Positions 35,501 to 48,900 of a stretch of DNA of 64,000 nucleotides are shown here, one piece after another; within the stretch, counting starts at the first letter, position 1, and every line of letters starts with the position of its first letter. The stretch spans positions 372,001-436,000 of the forward strand of contig NOWV01000018.1 of NCBI GenBank assembly GCA_003344405.1, in the 5' to 3' direction. Under the pieces are notes generated by a model that had not been told where the DNA came from, ran no database searches, and was given only the letters and a program-made list of their open reading frames with translations. The translations under genes were made by a program, and so were the position numbers. The DNA is from Trichoplax sp. H2 (lineage: Eukaryota > Placozoa > Uniplacotomia > Trichoplacea).

Positions 35501-38500
35501 GCCGTCTCACCATATGTTATAGCAGAACAAGTTTGAGTTACTGTTATCTGCATTGCAAATGTTAATATAAAAGGTTAAAATTTAATTTTTCAGTAACATC
35601 CAAATTTGCAGTGGACGGGGATGATGTATATAGTATCGGTAGAATAATGACCGACTAATTTAAACAGTTATACCGATTCTTGATGCTGTTGAAACTAATA
35701 AAAGTTACTACCGAATATAGTTAACGACTTTCAGCCACTACTGATAATCGTACTATCTTTAATACTTAACTCAATTTGAGGATATAAGTTTAATGCGTAA
35801 CTTTTAAGAAACTTTATGATTTTAAGTATTACCGTGTGGTAAATGATTAATGAATCTCCATTTTATTTGGTCATTTCATATAATCAATTGCATGCTCACA
35901 TAGTAGGTTGTACCGAACTTATGTTCTAATAATTATAACGTAGTCAAAAGATCTGTTGTTAACGTGTAAACGATTTTACTCATGATGTTGGTATTAATTA
36001 CGTACAGAATTTGCAATGACGGTAATAATTTCGTAATATTCCATTTTAAAGTTTCTCTTTAGTCATGTTAAACGATTACTAAGATAAAGTCTCTAGTACG
36101 TGTATTATGTAATGATTCAATAAATAATACGATATGTTTCTGTATTTCTGTATGTTGAACGAGGGGTAGGAGAATGCTGTATTTTTCAATCCATTTAGCA
36201 ATAATAACTGTTAAACACGCAGGATCAAGAAAAGGGTTATCATTTTATTTTACCGTCTATGATGATAAATATGAAATTTTTAACGGTGGGAAGGCCGTGA
36301 GTATTCTGTACAAGGAAGGTAACTTATATCCGTGTCTAGATGTGAGCTATAAAAGAAATCATTTAAGTTTATGGTCGGATACTAGACAAATCTTAGCATC
36401 AAGATTAGATTAAAAAATATCGCCACAAATATACGTACATGAACGTAAACTTATTACGGATTGTCCATCTGGTGAATTAATATATGGTGTAGATACAGAT
36501 ACGAAGCGGAAAGTGAGATGAACAGCAAGTAAAATCATTACGGTAATAGATTTGCAATAAATGTTAAAATATTTCCAGTGGCGTTTATTTTATAGAATGT
36601 ATTTATTACGATATTGAGCGATAAAATCCCATATTTATTGCGTTAAAATACCTTTCAAGTAACTATCAACCATTAATCCAATTTCTGGATATAGGTATTT
36701 CAATTTGTAAAATTTTAAATGAATGACATACAAAAAAGTAAAGTACTATGAAATTATGATTTGTATACATCCAATTTTAAAGCGATGGGATATATGTGTG
36801 CAATTATCATAGGTCAGCAACCGATAGTTAGATAGAAATACGGTGTAACAGTATACTGTATTAAATAAAAATGGTTATTATGCTCTACAGCCTAAATATT
36901 TTGCGAATAAAATAACCTAAAGTACTGGATGATTTTTCATAAAGTACCGTAGTCGTCTCTGTCCTTGGCGATATTTAAGATACGGATAATTAATTTAATT
37001 CAGAGCACACGACCAGTTAGGTTCTGCAAATTACAAGGACAGAAAATTATGTGAACACATTATGTAAGGAAGATATTACCATCGATAATTCAATGTGACT
37101 GCTAGATTAGATTTTGTTTTGCATCTTATGTTAGAATAGATAAGCAGTAATATATCCGAATAAACTTAAGCAAATAGAATTGCAGCTGCAGAGAATGGAA
37201 TTAGATATCGAATTCCATTACGCAATACGCGAGACATTAAATACCTCAATGTAAATAAAACAGCTTAGATATTTTTAAATATTTTAAAGGTCAAAATTAT
37301 ATTGTTAAACTTCAATACCTTGATTTAAAGGACGAAAAGGCCTTAAATTATTGTCCATGATTTAAATACTGTAGCCACTATTAAAAATTTAGTATTGATC
37401 GTGATAGATCATTATGGCATCATTTTAAAAAATGCGTTATTTAGGTTTTTGGGTGTGGCGTAGTTAGGCGTGATCAGCACTTAGAAGCGTATTATGTGAA
37501 ACAGGTGGAAGAAAATGGTTAATTATTTATTTATCTTATAATTAAGCTTTGGATCGTGTGATAAAGTGTCTTCTCAAAAATACAACACGAACTATAGTTT
37601 CTTGTAAACTTCACTTTATTACATAAGATCAGGTTCGTCTCATAACTACCAAGGACCATCTAGCTTCAATAGGACTATCTCTGGACTATCTATTACAGTG
37701 AAAACTCGCGGGTTATATACCCTTTGCTACAGAATGAATTTTACACATTGCAATCATATCTTGCTAATTAAGTCGCAAGATAGCAGTTTATCATCGCGCG
37801 AGCTATTCATTATTTACGCGTCCAATTAAAGCACCACAATGCAACTCTCACACTACTAACATAATTATTACTATCTATTACTATCATGAAATCTTAATAT
37901 AAACATCTCAATAGTATCAAGACAATACGTATGTAAACCTCTGCTACAAATAGATATCTTAAAAATCATACAATCCAACAAACGAGTACTACTACTCTCG
38001 TACAGTCTTACAATCATAATCCAAGCTATATTTGGGGCTGCACTACAGATCGATATATGAGATTACCTTACTTGATGAAATTTTTGTATTTTTAAATTAG
38101 AATTTAAGCATCTAAAAGTCAGCCTCTATTTGCTGATATCCGATAATTAATTATCCGTAGTCCCACAATCATCTTTAATTTTGGTATGAAATTCAATTAT
38201 TTACGTGAAAGGAGATTACTTTTCATCATTCAATCAAGTTCATTTATTTATGCGTTAGTTAACCCGTGAATCCTGTAAATCATGCTCACCCTGTAAACTA
38301 TTTATTTAATAGTAATTAATAAAAAATGGCAGCAATCTGTCATGAATTGTTCTTATTCCTTTAGTTAATCAATTTATACCGATGTAATGTATGAATATTT
38401 CTTAGGAATACTTAACGTAAATATCCATACCAAAAGAAAACTACCTAGTATTGTACTGATTAATTACTGATATTTTCATTTTAAAACTGATTAATTACAA

Positions 38501-41500
38501 CACCTTACTTACGTAGATATTTGTTCACTATAATTTTCCTTAAGTTACTATAACGACGATTAGCAGAGAAGAAATAATTTTTGATAACAACTCTCTTAAT
38601 AGGTTATTTCAAGCCAGGTTACGTAACTAGCCATAATTATATTCAATCTTGAAAAAAATTGAGAGCATAGTTGTTTAGATGACAGTAAATTTGTAAAATT
38701 CATTTAGATAGCGTACCATGAAATTTAAAATCAATATTAAAAGCAGGTGTTAGCGATAGACGTAACTGAGTGATTTTAATACGTAGCACTGTACGTGATC
38801 AACTTACTGTATTAATCTACCTGATAGTATAAATTCTGGAATTGCTTGTAACAATTTTGTAGCTCAGATGATATCATTATTAATAGCCGTAAAATAACAG
38901 CCAAAATAAAACTTTATCCCATCTGATTCTCAAATAATGATTTACTTGGTGATCAATTATTTAATTTGATGACTTTAGTTCGAATTATTTGAAGTCAGAC
39001 TATTACGTAGATCATTTCCGAAATAATAACAACATTTAGAAGTTAAAAATTCTTCTCATGATATTTGAGCTCTTTTATATTGGAGTAAATCAAGGATAAT
39101 TACGAATCTGAAGCAACTGAGTTGATCATGAATGTCACTAATTATGATTAGCATTTGAACTAAAGTAGCATGAGCTAAATTAATTGTACTCCATTTTTAA
39201 ATATATTAAGAGATGATTTAATCCATTAAAATTGAACTCGTACAGATATAGACTAGTATAATAGCTTCTTATGCCAGGATGAGGTAAAATCCTCTAATTT
39301 ATACCATACACGCAATGCTGTGATTCTACCTTAGTGAAACATCAACTCTCATAAAATGAATACTGCAGCAGTGCAAATATTCATAGACATGTTAATAGGA
39401 TTCTATAACTGCATATTTAGGAATGTATGTGTATAGAATTTTGATATTATGCTATTAGTAAATTGTTGATTTAATTTTCTATGCAATGATTACCTGTTCA
39501 AACTGATTACAAAGACTATAGAACAAATTGAACTTAAACATATGTTGATGATTAGTTGTCATGGCTTCTATTATGATCTGATTCTACAGATGTTAAAGAT
39601 TTTATGTCTTGCGCATTAACAATTGATATTCCTAAATTAATCTTTTATGCATTGTCTACACTGTTTGTCTCAAAAGGTCAGTAGGAAATAAGTGAATTAC
39701 TACCATCCATTTTTAACTAATCATATGGTTTAGTTCAAGGCAAGCCAGTTTACAATTGAGAAGTTTGACCATGGCACTGTTTTTACGTCATTAATCTTAA
39801 AAGATTGGAATTTACCCCTACTGATATCGTTCGATCATTTGAAGTATTTCCTTCTAGATTAATAAAGAATTAATAGGATTGTCTTGTAAGCATTTATAAG
39901 AATAATTAAGGATATTCTTGTATATTCTTCTCAATTTGTAGTTATCTCTCTCTTTTGGTCTTCATTTTCAGCTACGCTACTACACTATAATATTGAATGT
40001 GAATTTCTCTTTATTCCTACTCTGTTGCTCTTTCATTGTCATCAGTGACATTGTCATTCTTATTAAAAATTGATGGCATACAGTTGTTGATGATGAAAAG
40101 GTTTAAATAGTAACTTTCCATGAAAATTAGCTCTTAAATTGATCGATTTCCATTTATTTATGCTAGCTAATATGACATAAAAATCTTTACTGTATTAAAA
40201 AATGGATACCGTAACATTTTAATCGATACTCTTATTTTATCTATATCTTGCTTTTACCTGCTATTATAAGGTTAATCGTAGGAGTGCGATAGGAAGTAAG
40301 AGATAAAACATTTCAAAATCTAAATGTTGCAGGCATAGATCAGTAAAATATCTTTATCGCCTCTCTTTCAATTGATTTATAGGTATTAATCGACAATATT
40401 GATTGATATTTTATGATATTGGCCTTTCCGTGTTTACAGATTAGAGCTTCACTGGAGAAATACTAGCAAGGAAAAAGGTAAGCTAACGTTCATAAACAAC
40501 GCATCCGCTTCTTTTACACAAGATGTTTTAGTAAGTATATTGCCTACTGTAATAATGGAAAGAGAGATCAAAAACTTGCCACTATAATCAGTTTCCAAGC
40601 TACGGTATTCTTTAATATGCTCTATACGTATTATTATTTTGATGATATTATACGAAGATAAATGATTATGATCGCGATGATACTGACAGTATTTAGAAAA
40701 TAGATATCAATCTTTTGACAAAGCACACTAGAATCAGCTTTATGCTATAAAAATTTATATTAATAGTAAATCACTAACAAGCTTGGAGCAACAACTATCA
40801 AAGACTTTACACGAAATACAGGTACTTTGATAGAACAGCACTTGATTTTGGGGCGATTTTAACGGTATCAATAATAACCCAATTGCTGCCATAAAATTGA
40901 TTCAAGTGTGCTTCTTTGAGGGGAGGAATAGCCTTACTTTCTATGCTAGTAATTGCTAATTTAGCAATATCCATGGAATGAATAATGATAAAACAGAGCA
41001 TTTGAGAGTAAAAACAGAATGATAGACCAAGGTATTTCCCTTCTTGCAATGATCATGGTTTCAGATTATATTCGCCATATACTACGTCTCCGAGTATACA
41101 GAAAATATTTGCAATTTTTTATTTCATTTCAGTTACTAATCTTAACATGACGTGGTCAGAAATTAACTACTGATTCCATGAATCAGATTTCACTTTCATG
41201 CATAAATATGATTCATTTTATGTTCTTTAACAGTCATCAATTCTATGAATTACGAAATCACGATTACACCTAGGAGATTGTCGAGCGAGGCAGAATATTC
41301 ATATCAGTGATAAGAGATTCTAGAAGTACAGAATTCATCAACTTGAGTCAAGTAGCAAGTCAGAATTATGAACGAATTTTACCATCAGTTATAGGGGTTT
41401 GCGTTTAGGCTGGAACTAAATATATAAATTAGCTTAACGTTTACATTGGATATTTATATTGATACCGGTAGAGAGGGATTCTAGATGCAATAAAGTCATG

Positions 41501-41949
41501 TACTTACACCTAGTTGAAGGTTTATGTTAGTATTAGGTAGATAAATAGATAGATATTAAGAGGACTCTATTAACACTACAATCATTTGCTTATAATATAG
41601 TAAGTAATCGGAAACATAGGCAAAGTGCTATCTACCTACAAGATTCAAGCGGCTAGTCTGTTCAGATTTTACCAGAAGCACACATTTATGTTTTTCAGAG
41701 TCATATAAATAGTTAGGAGAAGCTAAATAATTTCATAGATTTCTAGCCAACGGTACTTATGGATACTACTAAATTTCACGACATTGATGCTTCCTAAGAT
41801 ATACTTATATGATTAGAGTTTTAGGAAGGATGACTCAACTATATCGGTTGTTTCATGTAAATAAAAGTAAGTATTCACTCTATATAGTTTCGTATGCAAA
41901 AGGCAATCTGTATAAATTCTTAGCAATTACGTATATTAATACTAAGAAC
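35501..41949. other. Gene desert
   Basis: About 6.4 kb without a supportable gene. A slightly GC-richer patch at 37560-38040 looks like an old insertion, but no terminal repeats were found. One 79-codon open frame at 36174-36413 is listed separately. Stop codons are dense in all frames elsewhere. Confidence 0.45.
36174..36413 (+). other. Orphan open frame with a weak SPRY-like tail
   Basis: ATG-started 79-codon frame. The stretch FYFTVYDD, IFNGGKAVSILY and NLYPCLDVSYKRN loosely resembles the second half of SPRY/B30.2 domains (ligand-side 'NG' loop, then 'LYP-hydrophobic'). No first half, partner exon or splice sites could be placed. It may be a pseudo-exon or chance. Confidence 0.2.
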
Positions 41950-42640
41950 CCAAGCGAAGAAAGGATAAGTAGATGATACTGTTGATAGACTAATTCCTCA
42001 TAATATTACTAGGTGAATATTTTTCTAATATTTTACCTTTAGTAGTACTTAGAATTCGTGCAATGGAAAGATACATAGATGATATCGTTGATAGTTTAAC
42101 TGTTTATACTATAAAGAAAAGCATAATCGAATTTGATTCAACTCATGATATTATACACTATGAACGATGCTTGTGATTTCTTTAGCAACGGTGTGGATAG
42201 CAAAATCAAAATACCAGATAGTAGCCAATGATTTATATATCACTTTGCTTAAATAAGAAATCGTTATGAGGCGGGCTAATTTTATTTTTTAAAATTCATG
42301 CTTATATTAGATAGTGCTGATAGATTAATTGCTTACAATCTTACAGCAGTAAAAATTTTTTTAGTATTTTACACTTAGTAAGACTAAGAATTCATGCGAT
42401 AAAAAGATACACAGAAGATATTGTAGATAGACTAACCGTTTTATACCGTAATATAATGAAAAAGCTTGATTACGTTTGATTCAACTCATATTATAGATGG
42501 GCGATACTTCTGATTTTTTCAGTAACAGTATCGATAGCAAAATAAAGATACTACATAGTAGCCAATAATTTATACATCATTTTGTTTTATTTACAAATCG
42601 ATATGAGATTTGGCTGATTTTTATGACTAAAATTTATGCC
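41950..42640. repeat. Tandem repeat, about 336 bp period, two full copies plus a partial
   Basis: 'agaattc(g/a)tgc' followed by 'agataca-aga-gatat-gt-gatag' occurs at about 42052 and 42388. 'tagtagccaat-atttata-atca' recurs at the same spacing. A partial upstream copy starts near 41950 ('gatgatactgttgatagactaatt'). Diverged and non-coding. Confidence 0.7.
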
Positions 42641-44859
42641 GCTAGATTGCTGATCATGGTAAATATTATGATTATGCAATCTTACGGTATGTTTACTAAT
42701 CATAACATTCTTCTCTAGTGGTAATCTTAAATTCAGTTGACCTCTTCTGTCATGGTTTAGTTAGAGCTGGATGACAATAAGGTGTAAAATAATTGGCTGA
42801 GCAATGTAAGTTATAGATGTGTTTACTTTTGCAGCACTTTCAATAGTAGCAACGTTAAAGCCAATTATCCTCTTTCGTTACGCTCCAATGAATACTAAAC
42901 ATGCAGAGAAAGGATGGCAATTAATATCTTGAAGCGCAAGCTATAACAGTTAACACAGTTTAAATATACACCTTACGCTATTCCTTGCCGATATAATCTT
43001 AAAGACAATTATCCTTTGCTAAGATGTTTTGATACAATCTCAATCGTTAAGAATTGTGAGAAGAATTTAATTGTTCTTGTTAATGCACAATCATGATTCA
43101 GTAGTGGTAGAAGAGAAGGGGAAAAGTGCGACTTCAAATCTCCCAGACATAGTCGCAATCTTGAACTACGTAATCCACATTGTAATTTTACAATTGAATA
43201 TTGAAGATTGCACTAATTGTTAATTATAGTTCAGAACAGAATTGTGGTTTCATTTATAGGCAAAACAAGCGGATTAACTACCCCAGTTACTGCTCCATTC
43301 CATTTTTTAATTATAATTTTCGTAATTATATTAGTTGGAAATAGATTCTGCGTTTACTTACCTTTAAATCTTATTTTTTGTTTGTATCCTGGAAGATTTC
43401 ATTACCGGGTGTCTAAATCTAATTTATTTACCCTTTCAGATATTCGTATATCATACCGCTATAGTAAATTTTATTACAGCGATTAATATTTTCGACGTTA
43501 TCCTTTTTAAAGCTGTTAATCAGAAGTCCTATGAGATATTTAGCGTTCAAGAGAAGGTAGTAAATTGGTCAGAATTTAAAATATAAATATGTGTCCATCT
43601 TGAGAATATATGCTGGTTAGTGGATATGGTAAAAATTATTGGGAGGCTTGGCGAACTCCGAAGTGATTAAGAACTCAAAAAAAATTATATACCCCTTTAC
43701 TTCTAATTTCTCTCAGCTCTTCCCTAATAGCTGATGTACTCAAAATTCGATGTAGAATATTAAAACAAACTCAGCATTGCCATTATTCACGAGTTCGAGT
43801 GCTTCTATGATTGGCTGCAAATAAACTCAACGCTTCTCTGTCCATAATTTAAATTGATTGCTGGGCTTAGTATGAATTTTAAAGACTGATCAAGGCTATT
43901 CAAAACATCCTTCTTCTTGGAGATAAAGTAAAAGTTCTGAAATTTATCAATTATTAGCAATTAGCTCATTGTTAAGCGTGCTTTTTCCGAAATCTTGCAA
44001 TGATTATGATGGCTATTTTGTATTCAGAAATGTCTATTGTCCTGCACATTTCTGTACCGATTAACTATCTGCAAGGCTAACTGCATTGCATAAATAAAAC
44101 TTCTGCCGGATGTACTACACTCAATAAGTATTTTCTATCGCTATCCATTCATAACATATGAGTGCAGAGCAATTTATGCCTTACAATATTCTTTGATCAA
44201 GTCAATTCTGCGTGAGCTTGTACTATAGAGAAATACTCGGGTGTAAATCGTTCTCAATTCATGGTCTTTGCTATACTATTTGTTCATACGGGTAGTATGG
44301 ATAGATTGGCCATCAAAGTATAAATTCATCCATTCGCCAAGACCACTGGAGTATGACATTTTTACAAAATGATCTTAGATAGATTTGAAAACGTTTGAAA
44401 TTGGCATTCTGTTTTTATTGCGTCAAGTTAAAATTCATTTTAAGTCAACACTATTGTGAATTCTTCATCGAATAACGAATAGGGAAGGTAATTTTACTCT
44501 AAATTAAGATTTTTTGTTATATTTTATCAGAACCACCTTGAGTTTTCCTTTAGTTATGCATGTCCTGAGTGTAGTTTACAATACGGACTCTTCTTTCGTT
44601 TTATACTTTATAAAGCTTTCCATGTTGGCCATTCCTTCCATTATCATTGTAATTAATATCATTTTATTGTGATATTTACCTGTTTACTAAAGTAATTACT
44701 GAAACGGGATTATGCAGCAGTACCGTATTAATAAATATCTCAGAAGTGGTCATAAGGGTCGATTGACTCATGTTTTCATCAAGACTTTTAAGTATTTTAT
44801 TAATCCTGACTCTACTTTATCGCTCTTAAAAAGAATTTATAGAGATTATTAGTATAGAC
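42641..44859. other. Intergenic interval
   Basis: No gene recognised. A plus-strand open segment at 43217-43486 contains a hydrophobic run (FHFLIIIFVIILVGN) but begins without a clear ATG and has no homologue I recognise. Confidence 0.4.
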
Positions 44860-45360
44860 TATTGCAAATATTTTTATTTCTGATAATAATTGGTAATGAC
44901 TATACAATTTTTACATTAAATTAATGATTTTTGCCATATTTTACTGCAGTTTATAAACCACTATATCATATAGAATCTGATTTTCGTACAAATATTTTTA
45001 TTTTCAATAACAATTGGTAATGATAATTTTACTTGACGGCAATAGTTTTTGCCACGTTTTACTTAAACTTATAGGTTACTTATCTTACCGAGCCCAATTT
45101 TCCGTATCAATATTTTTGTTACCGTTAGCTGATAATGATAATTTTTACCGCTATTAAATTAATCATTTTCGTCACACTTTAAAAGGACTTACATATCACT
45201 ACTTTATATTGACTCCGATTTGCATAAATATATTTTTATTTGAGTTAATAATTGGTAATGATAATTTTTACTCTAAATGAAAGATTTTTACCACATTTTA
45301 CGGCTGGACTTATAGACCATAACATTATATTGAGTCCAAATTTCCGTAATTGTTTAATGT
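44860..45360. repeat. Four-copy tandem repeat, about 120 bp, just upstream of the giant LRR receptor
   Basis: 'aatatttttattt' then '(t/c)aattggtaatga-aatttttac' recurs at about 44866, 44988, 45104 and 45225, each followed by 'tttttgcca-attttac' and 'cttata-g-cact/acca'. The array ends about 200 bp before the receptor's start codon, so it lies in its promoter region or 5' UTR. Confidence 0.75.
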
Positions 45361-45558
45361 ACTCAGCGAATTCCGTAACATTTGCCCCATGACAGTTTTA
45401 GTCATCAAATTGATATACAATAAGTAACTATGTTTGACATTAACAGCACATAGAAAAACAAGCTAGATGTATGATCCACTATCGGAAAGTTTCAAGTCAC
45501 CTATCATTAAAGCCTTTTGTTCTAAATTCTATACAATTATCGTTTTCTGATAAATTAG

Positions 45559-45920
45559 ATGAAGTTAGCGTGTAAAATGAAATGGATCTCTTTGGTAGCT
45601 TTATGGATTTGGACTACGATAACTTCAGGTAGCGTAATCTACCATTATTTATGCAAAACTCTTGAATATTTTTAGGTTAAAAATACAAAATCATCTGATA
45701 TAGTGCTATAATAATTATAACGCTTAACTCCTACACAAGAATGAACACTGAAATAATCTCATTAGCATGAAAAAATTAGCTTACGTATTCTTTCTTAATT
45801 AGGTAATGCGGAAAATTGTCCCCAATACTGTTTGTGCTTGCAAGGTCTTATTTCATGTCAAGATGCTCGAACAAGCACGGTTCCAGTCAGCAATGTGACA
45901 CGTCCAGATGTATTAGTTCT
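45559..45920 (+). other. Signal-peptide exon and LRR N-cap exon of the giant LRR receptor
   Basis: Exon 45559-45628 encodes a basic start and a hydrophobic core (ISLVALWIWTTI), and ends at AG-GT. Exon 45803-45920 encodes GNAENCPQYCLCLQGLISC, the four-cysteine LRRNT pattern C-x3-C-x-C-xn-C, then NVTRPDVLVL, the short strand that leads into repeat 1. The N-cap is followed directly by LRRs. Confidence 0.88.
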
Positions 45921-48900
45921 GTAAGTGATTCAAAAAGGCTTTTCTTAGGTATTTTCTAGCTTCAATAGATCATAAAGGTCCTTTTCTAGTATCATTTAAT
46001 ATAGACTAGATTTGATTTTTGTAAAAGCTTTAGTTATCCTGTCTCTGATTAATTTTTCGATGACAAACCAAGTTGATAATTCTGAAACACGGCTGAGTTG
46101 TACAGTATACGAATATTCCGACATTAATATTCGCATTGTATTTAATACTCTCGCTTAATACCTCCCCTTCTTTGTACTTCTACATTCTTCAAGATATTTG
46201 CTACTTTTATATGTGGCATATACAAATAATAATTAATTGCTGATATAGCTATTTAGATAGTATATAGATACTTCAGTTGGATAGCTATTCCTTCCGTGGC
46301 TTTAAAATTTTACAATTTCTATTAGTTGATCCCGCTTAGAAGCGTATCCATAACATTTTTACAATTATACAACAATTTAATAATTTTTTGCCTCTATAAT
46401 ATCTCCTAGATTCTATAATGGAACTTCTGTTAGATCAATCAAAGCACAAAATTTTATCAACTACCCTAATTTGTTAAACATGTAAGTACCATAAAAAAAT
46501 GAAATACTATCTACTCGCCAACTTTTATGATCTTTTGTTATTTTGAGAGGAAGGATTTGATATCCTATGTATACTCGTATTTTATAAGGAATCAGCTCAC
46601 CTTTTTTTCCTATATTTATAAAGATATTTATCTGCAAATTTTTATTTTTTTGGATATCTCAGTTAACTACTACCCCAATTTAGGTATAGTATACGCATAT
46701 ACATTGCGCAGATTAGTTAGTTATGTAACTTTATCATTTAATTGAGATACTGGTCGGTTATACAACTAATACCAATTTATGCATAGTATAGCTTACCGTA
46801 TTTTGAACGAAAGGTTAGCTATCTCAATTAGAAGCCTGGTTACCGAATTACAGTTGCATAGTAAACAGGGATTAGCAAGATTTAGAAATCCTTGATGGTA
46901 AAGTAGATTACGTTTTCCTATAGAGTATCTTAGTTCATTAGGCGGTGCCATTTTTTGTATATATAACTATTTTGTAGCTATACGTATCAAGTACAACTAG
47001 CTTCCTTTAATCCTTAATTCGAGTTTAATATTGAAGTCAATTTATTTCCTATCACACCATAACTAGCTACCTTATTCAGTTACAAAAGTTCTATATAATT
47101 TTTTTATAATTATTGTATAGAAGGTCAGCAATCGGTAGTCATTTTATTCTCTAATTGCAATTGCATCCGGAGTAATTTGCGATTTGTATCTCAGTAAATT
47201 GTACAGGCTCATGTATAGCTAATAAACTATAACAAATATATATGCTGGTGTAATTATTTCAAATCAATCAAATCCTTGAAAAATAAAATTTTTATTTTGC
47301 TTTCTTAAGAGGCTATACTCAATCGAGCTAAACACTCGCTGCAAATATCCACTTAGAGTGGATATCAATATTTTTTTAAAATAAGCCGAAGAGAGTAAAT
47401 CATTAAAGGCATTAAAGATATGAAAGCTATAGTAGAATGGAATAATATTATTTAGTTCTTGTTCGTAATACTGTAGATCATTCTCATTATTACTAGAATT
47501 TTTGCCCATAATGCCATCGAGGTCATTGAGCCAAATGCTTTCTGTGGATTAAACGGACTTCGGAATTTGTATGTATGATCTTGAGTTAAATTAAAAAATA
47601 ATCAATTTTCTAAGACAAGCTATCATACTGCTACGGTATTAATCTCAGTAAATTAAAGAATAGTCGGCGAGAAGCGCTCTTATTTTGCGACTTCATCTGA
47701 TCTTTTACTATCTTGTATGATTGCTATCGTGGTGAAGACGATTAAATTCCAATGGCTTGAAGCGGATTAACAATGACACTTTTGCATGTTTACCTTATTT
47801 AAAGATCCTGTAAGTTGGAGAATATAACATTAAAGCAGTGTAGTTTTAATTATTATTAGCTTATAATATTGCTACTTCTACCGTACCCGATGTAAATCGC
47901 TTGGTTGCAACATTTGAATAGCCAATGAAGTTTATTTCAATCTTGATAGCCTTAAAATTAGCTTATGATCCGATATTGCGACTGATTTATGGCTCATTGG
48001 AATATAAATCTATTTTTTCTCCTATAGCAATATGGATTATAACGATATCGATGCGATCGAATCGCGAGCACTGTGTGGACTGAAAAATCTAGAGACCTTG
48101 TAAGGCGTTCTTAGAAACTTGTTGCCAATGTAAAACTTTTCCATTCCAAAAATGCATTCAGATAGCTTGATTTAGACACAGAGAACTCCTGATACATAAT
48201 TTATTGCATCCTTATTTATCTAAAGAATGAATTGATTGAAATGCTTGTTAATTGATTGGTCCTTCTTTATGGATTTACGTAGGCATTTAACTAGCAATAA
48301 TCTGAAATCCATACCGCAAGATACGTTTTCTTGCCTAACGACATTAAAATTTCTGTAAGTGTTTGTAAATAAATATTTGTACGGTAATACTATGTATGTC
48401 TGATAGTGACTACGTAGATTATAAGACTGGTTAAAGTCAAATATCTATTCTTTAACTAGAATCAATCAATTAAAATAAAACTTATTAAACGCATTCCATG
48501 CACATATATATAAATTTTATTACTATTGTTTTCAAGATTAGAACTACTGTACATTTCATAAACGATTTGTTTCTGGCAACTCGCAAGATTATGCCAGCTA
48601 CATTTTATGATTCATAAAATGAGTAATATTCATGGTTTTGGGTTATGCAGAGCTATGCTTGATAGTCAGTGATTTTAAATAATACGTACAATGTAGTTAG
48701 CAACTCTGATCGAAATTATCTAACCAGTGTTATAATTTTAATTTCATAAACTCGTAAATAAAAATTTCCATCGATTTTACCTCCTAAAGAACGTCAATCG
48801 TATTACATACATCGATAGAATTTTATTTAAGGAATCGAATCGTCACCTAAGTCTGACAAGCATTAATACAATTCAATTGTTTGCAGATATTTAGATTATA

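Noticed and set aside
46527-46745. Small membrane protein in a receptor intron
   Set aside because: Hydrophobic run of common AT-rich codons, no homology or signal; lies in the first large LRR intron.
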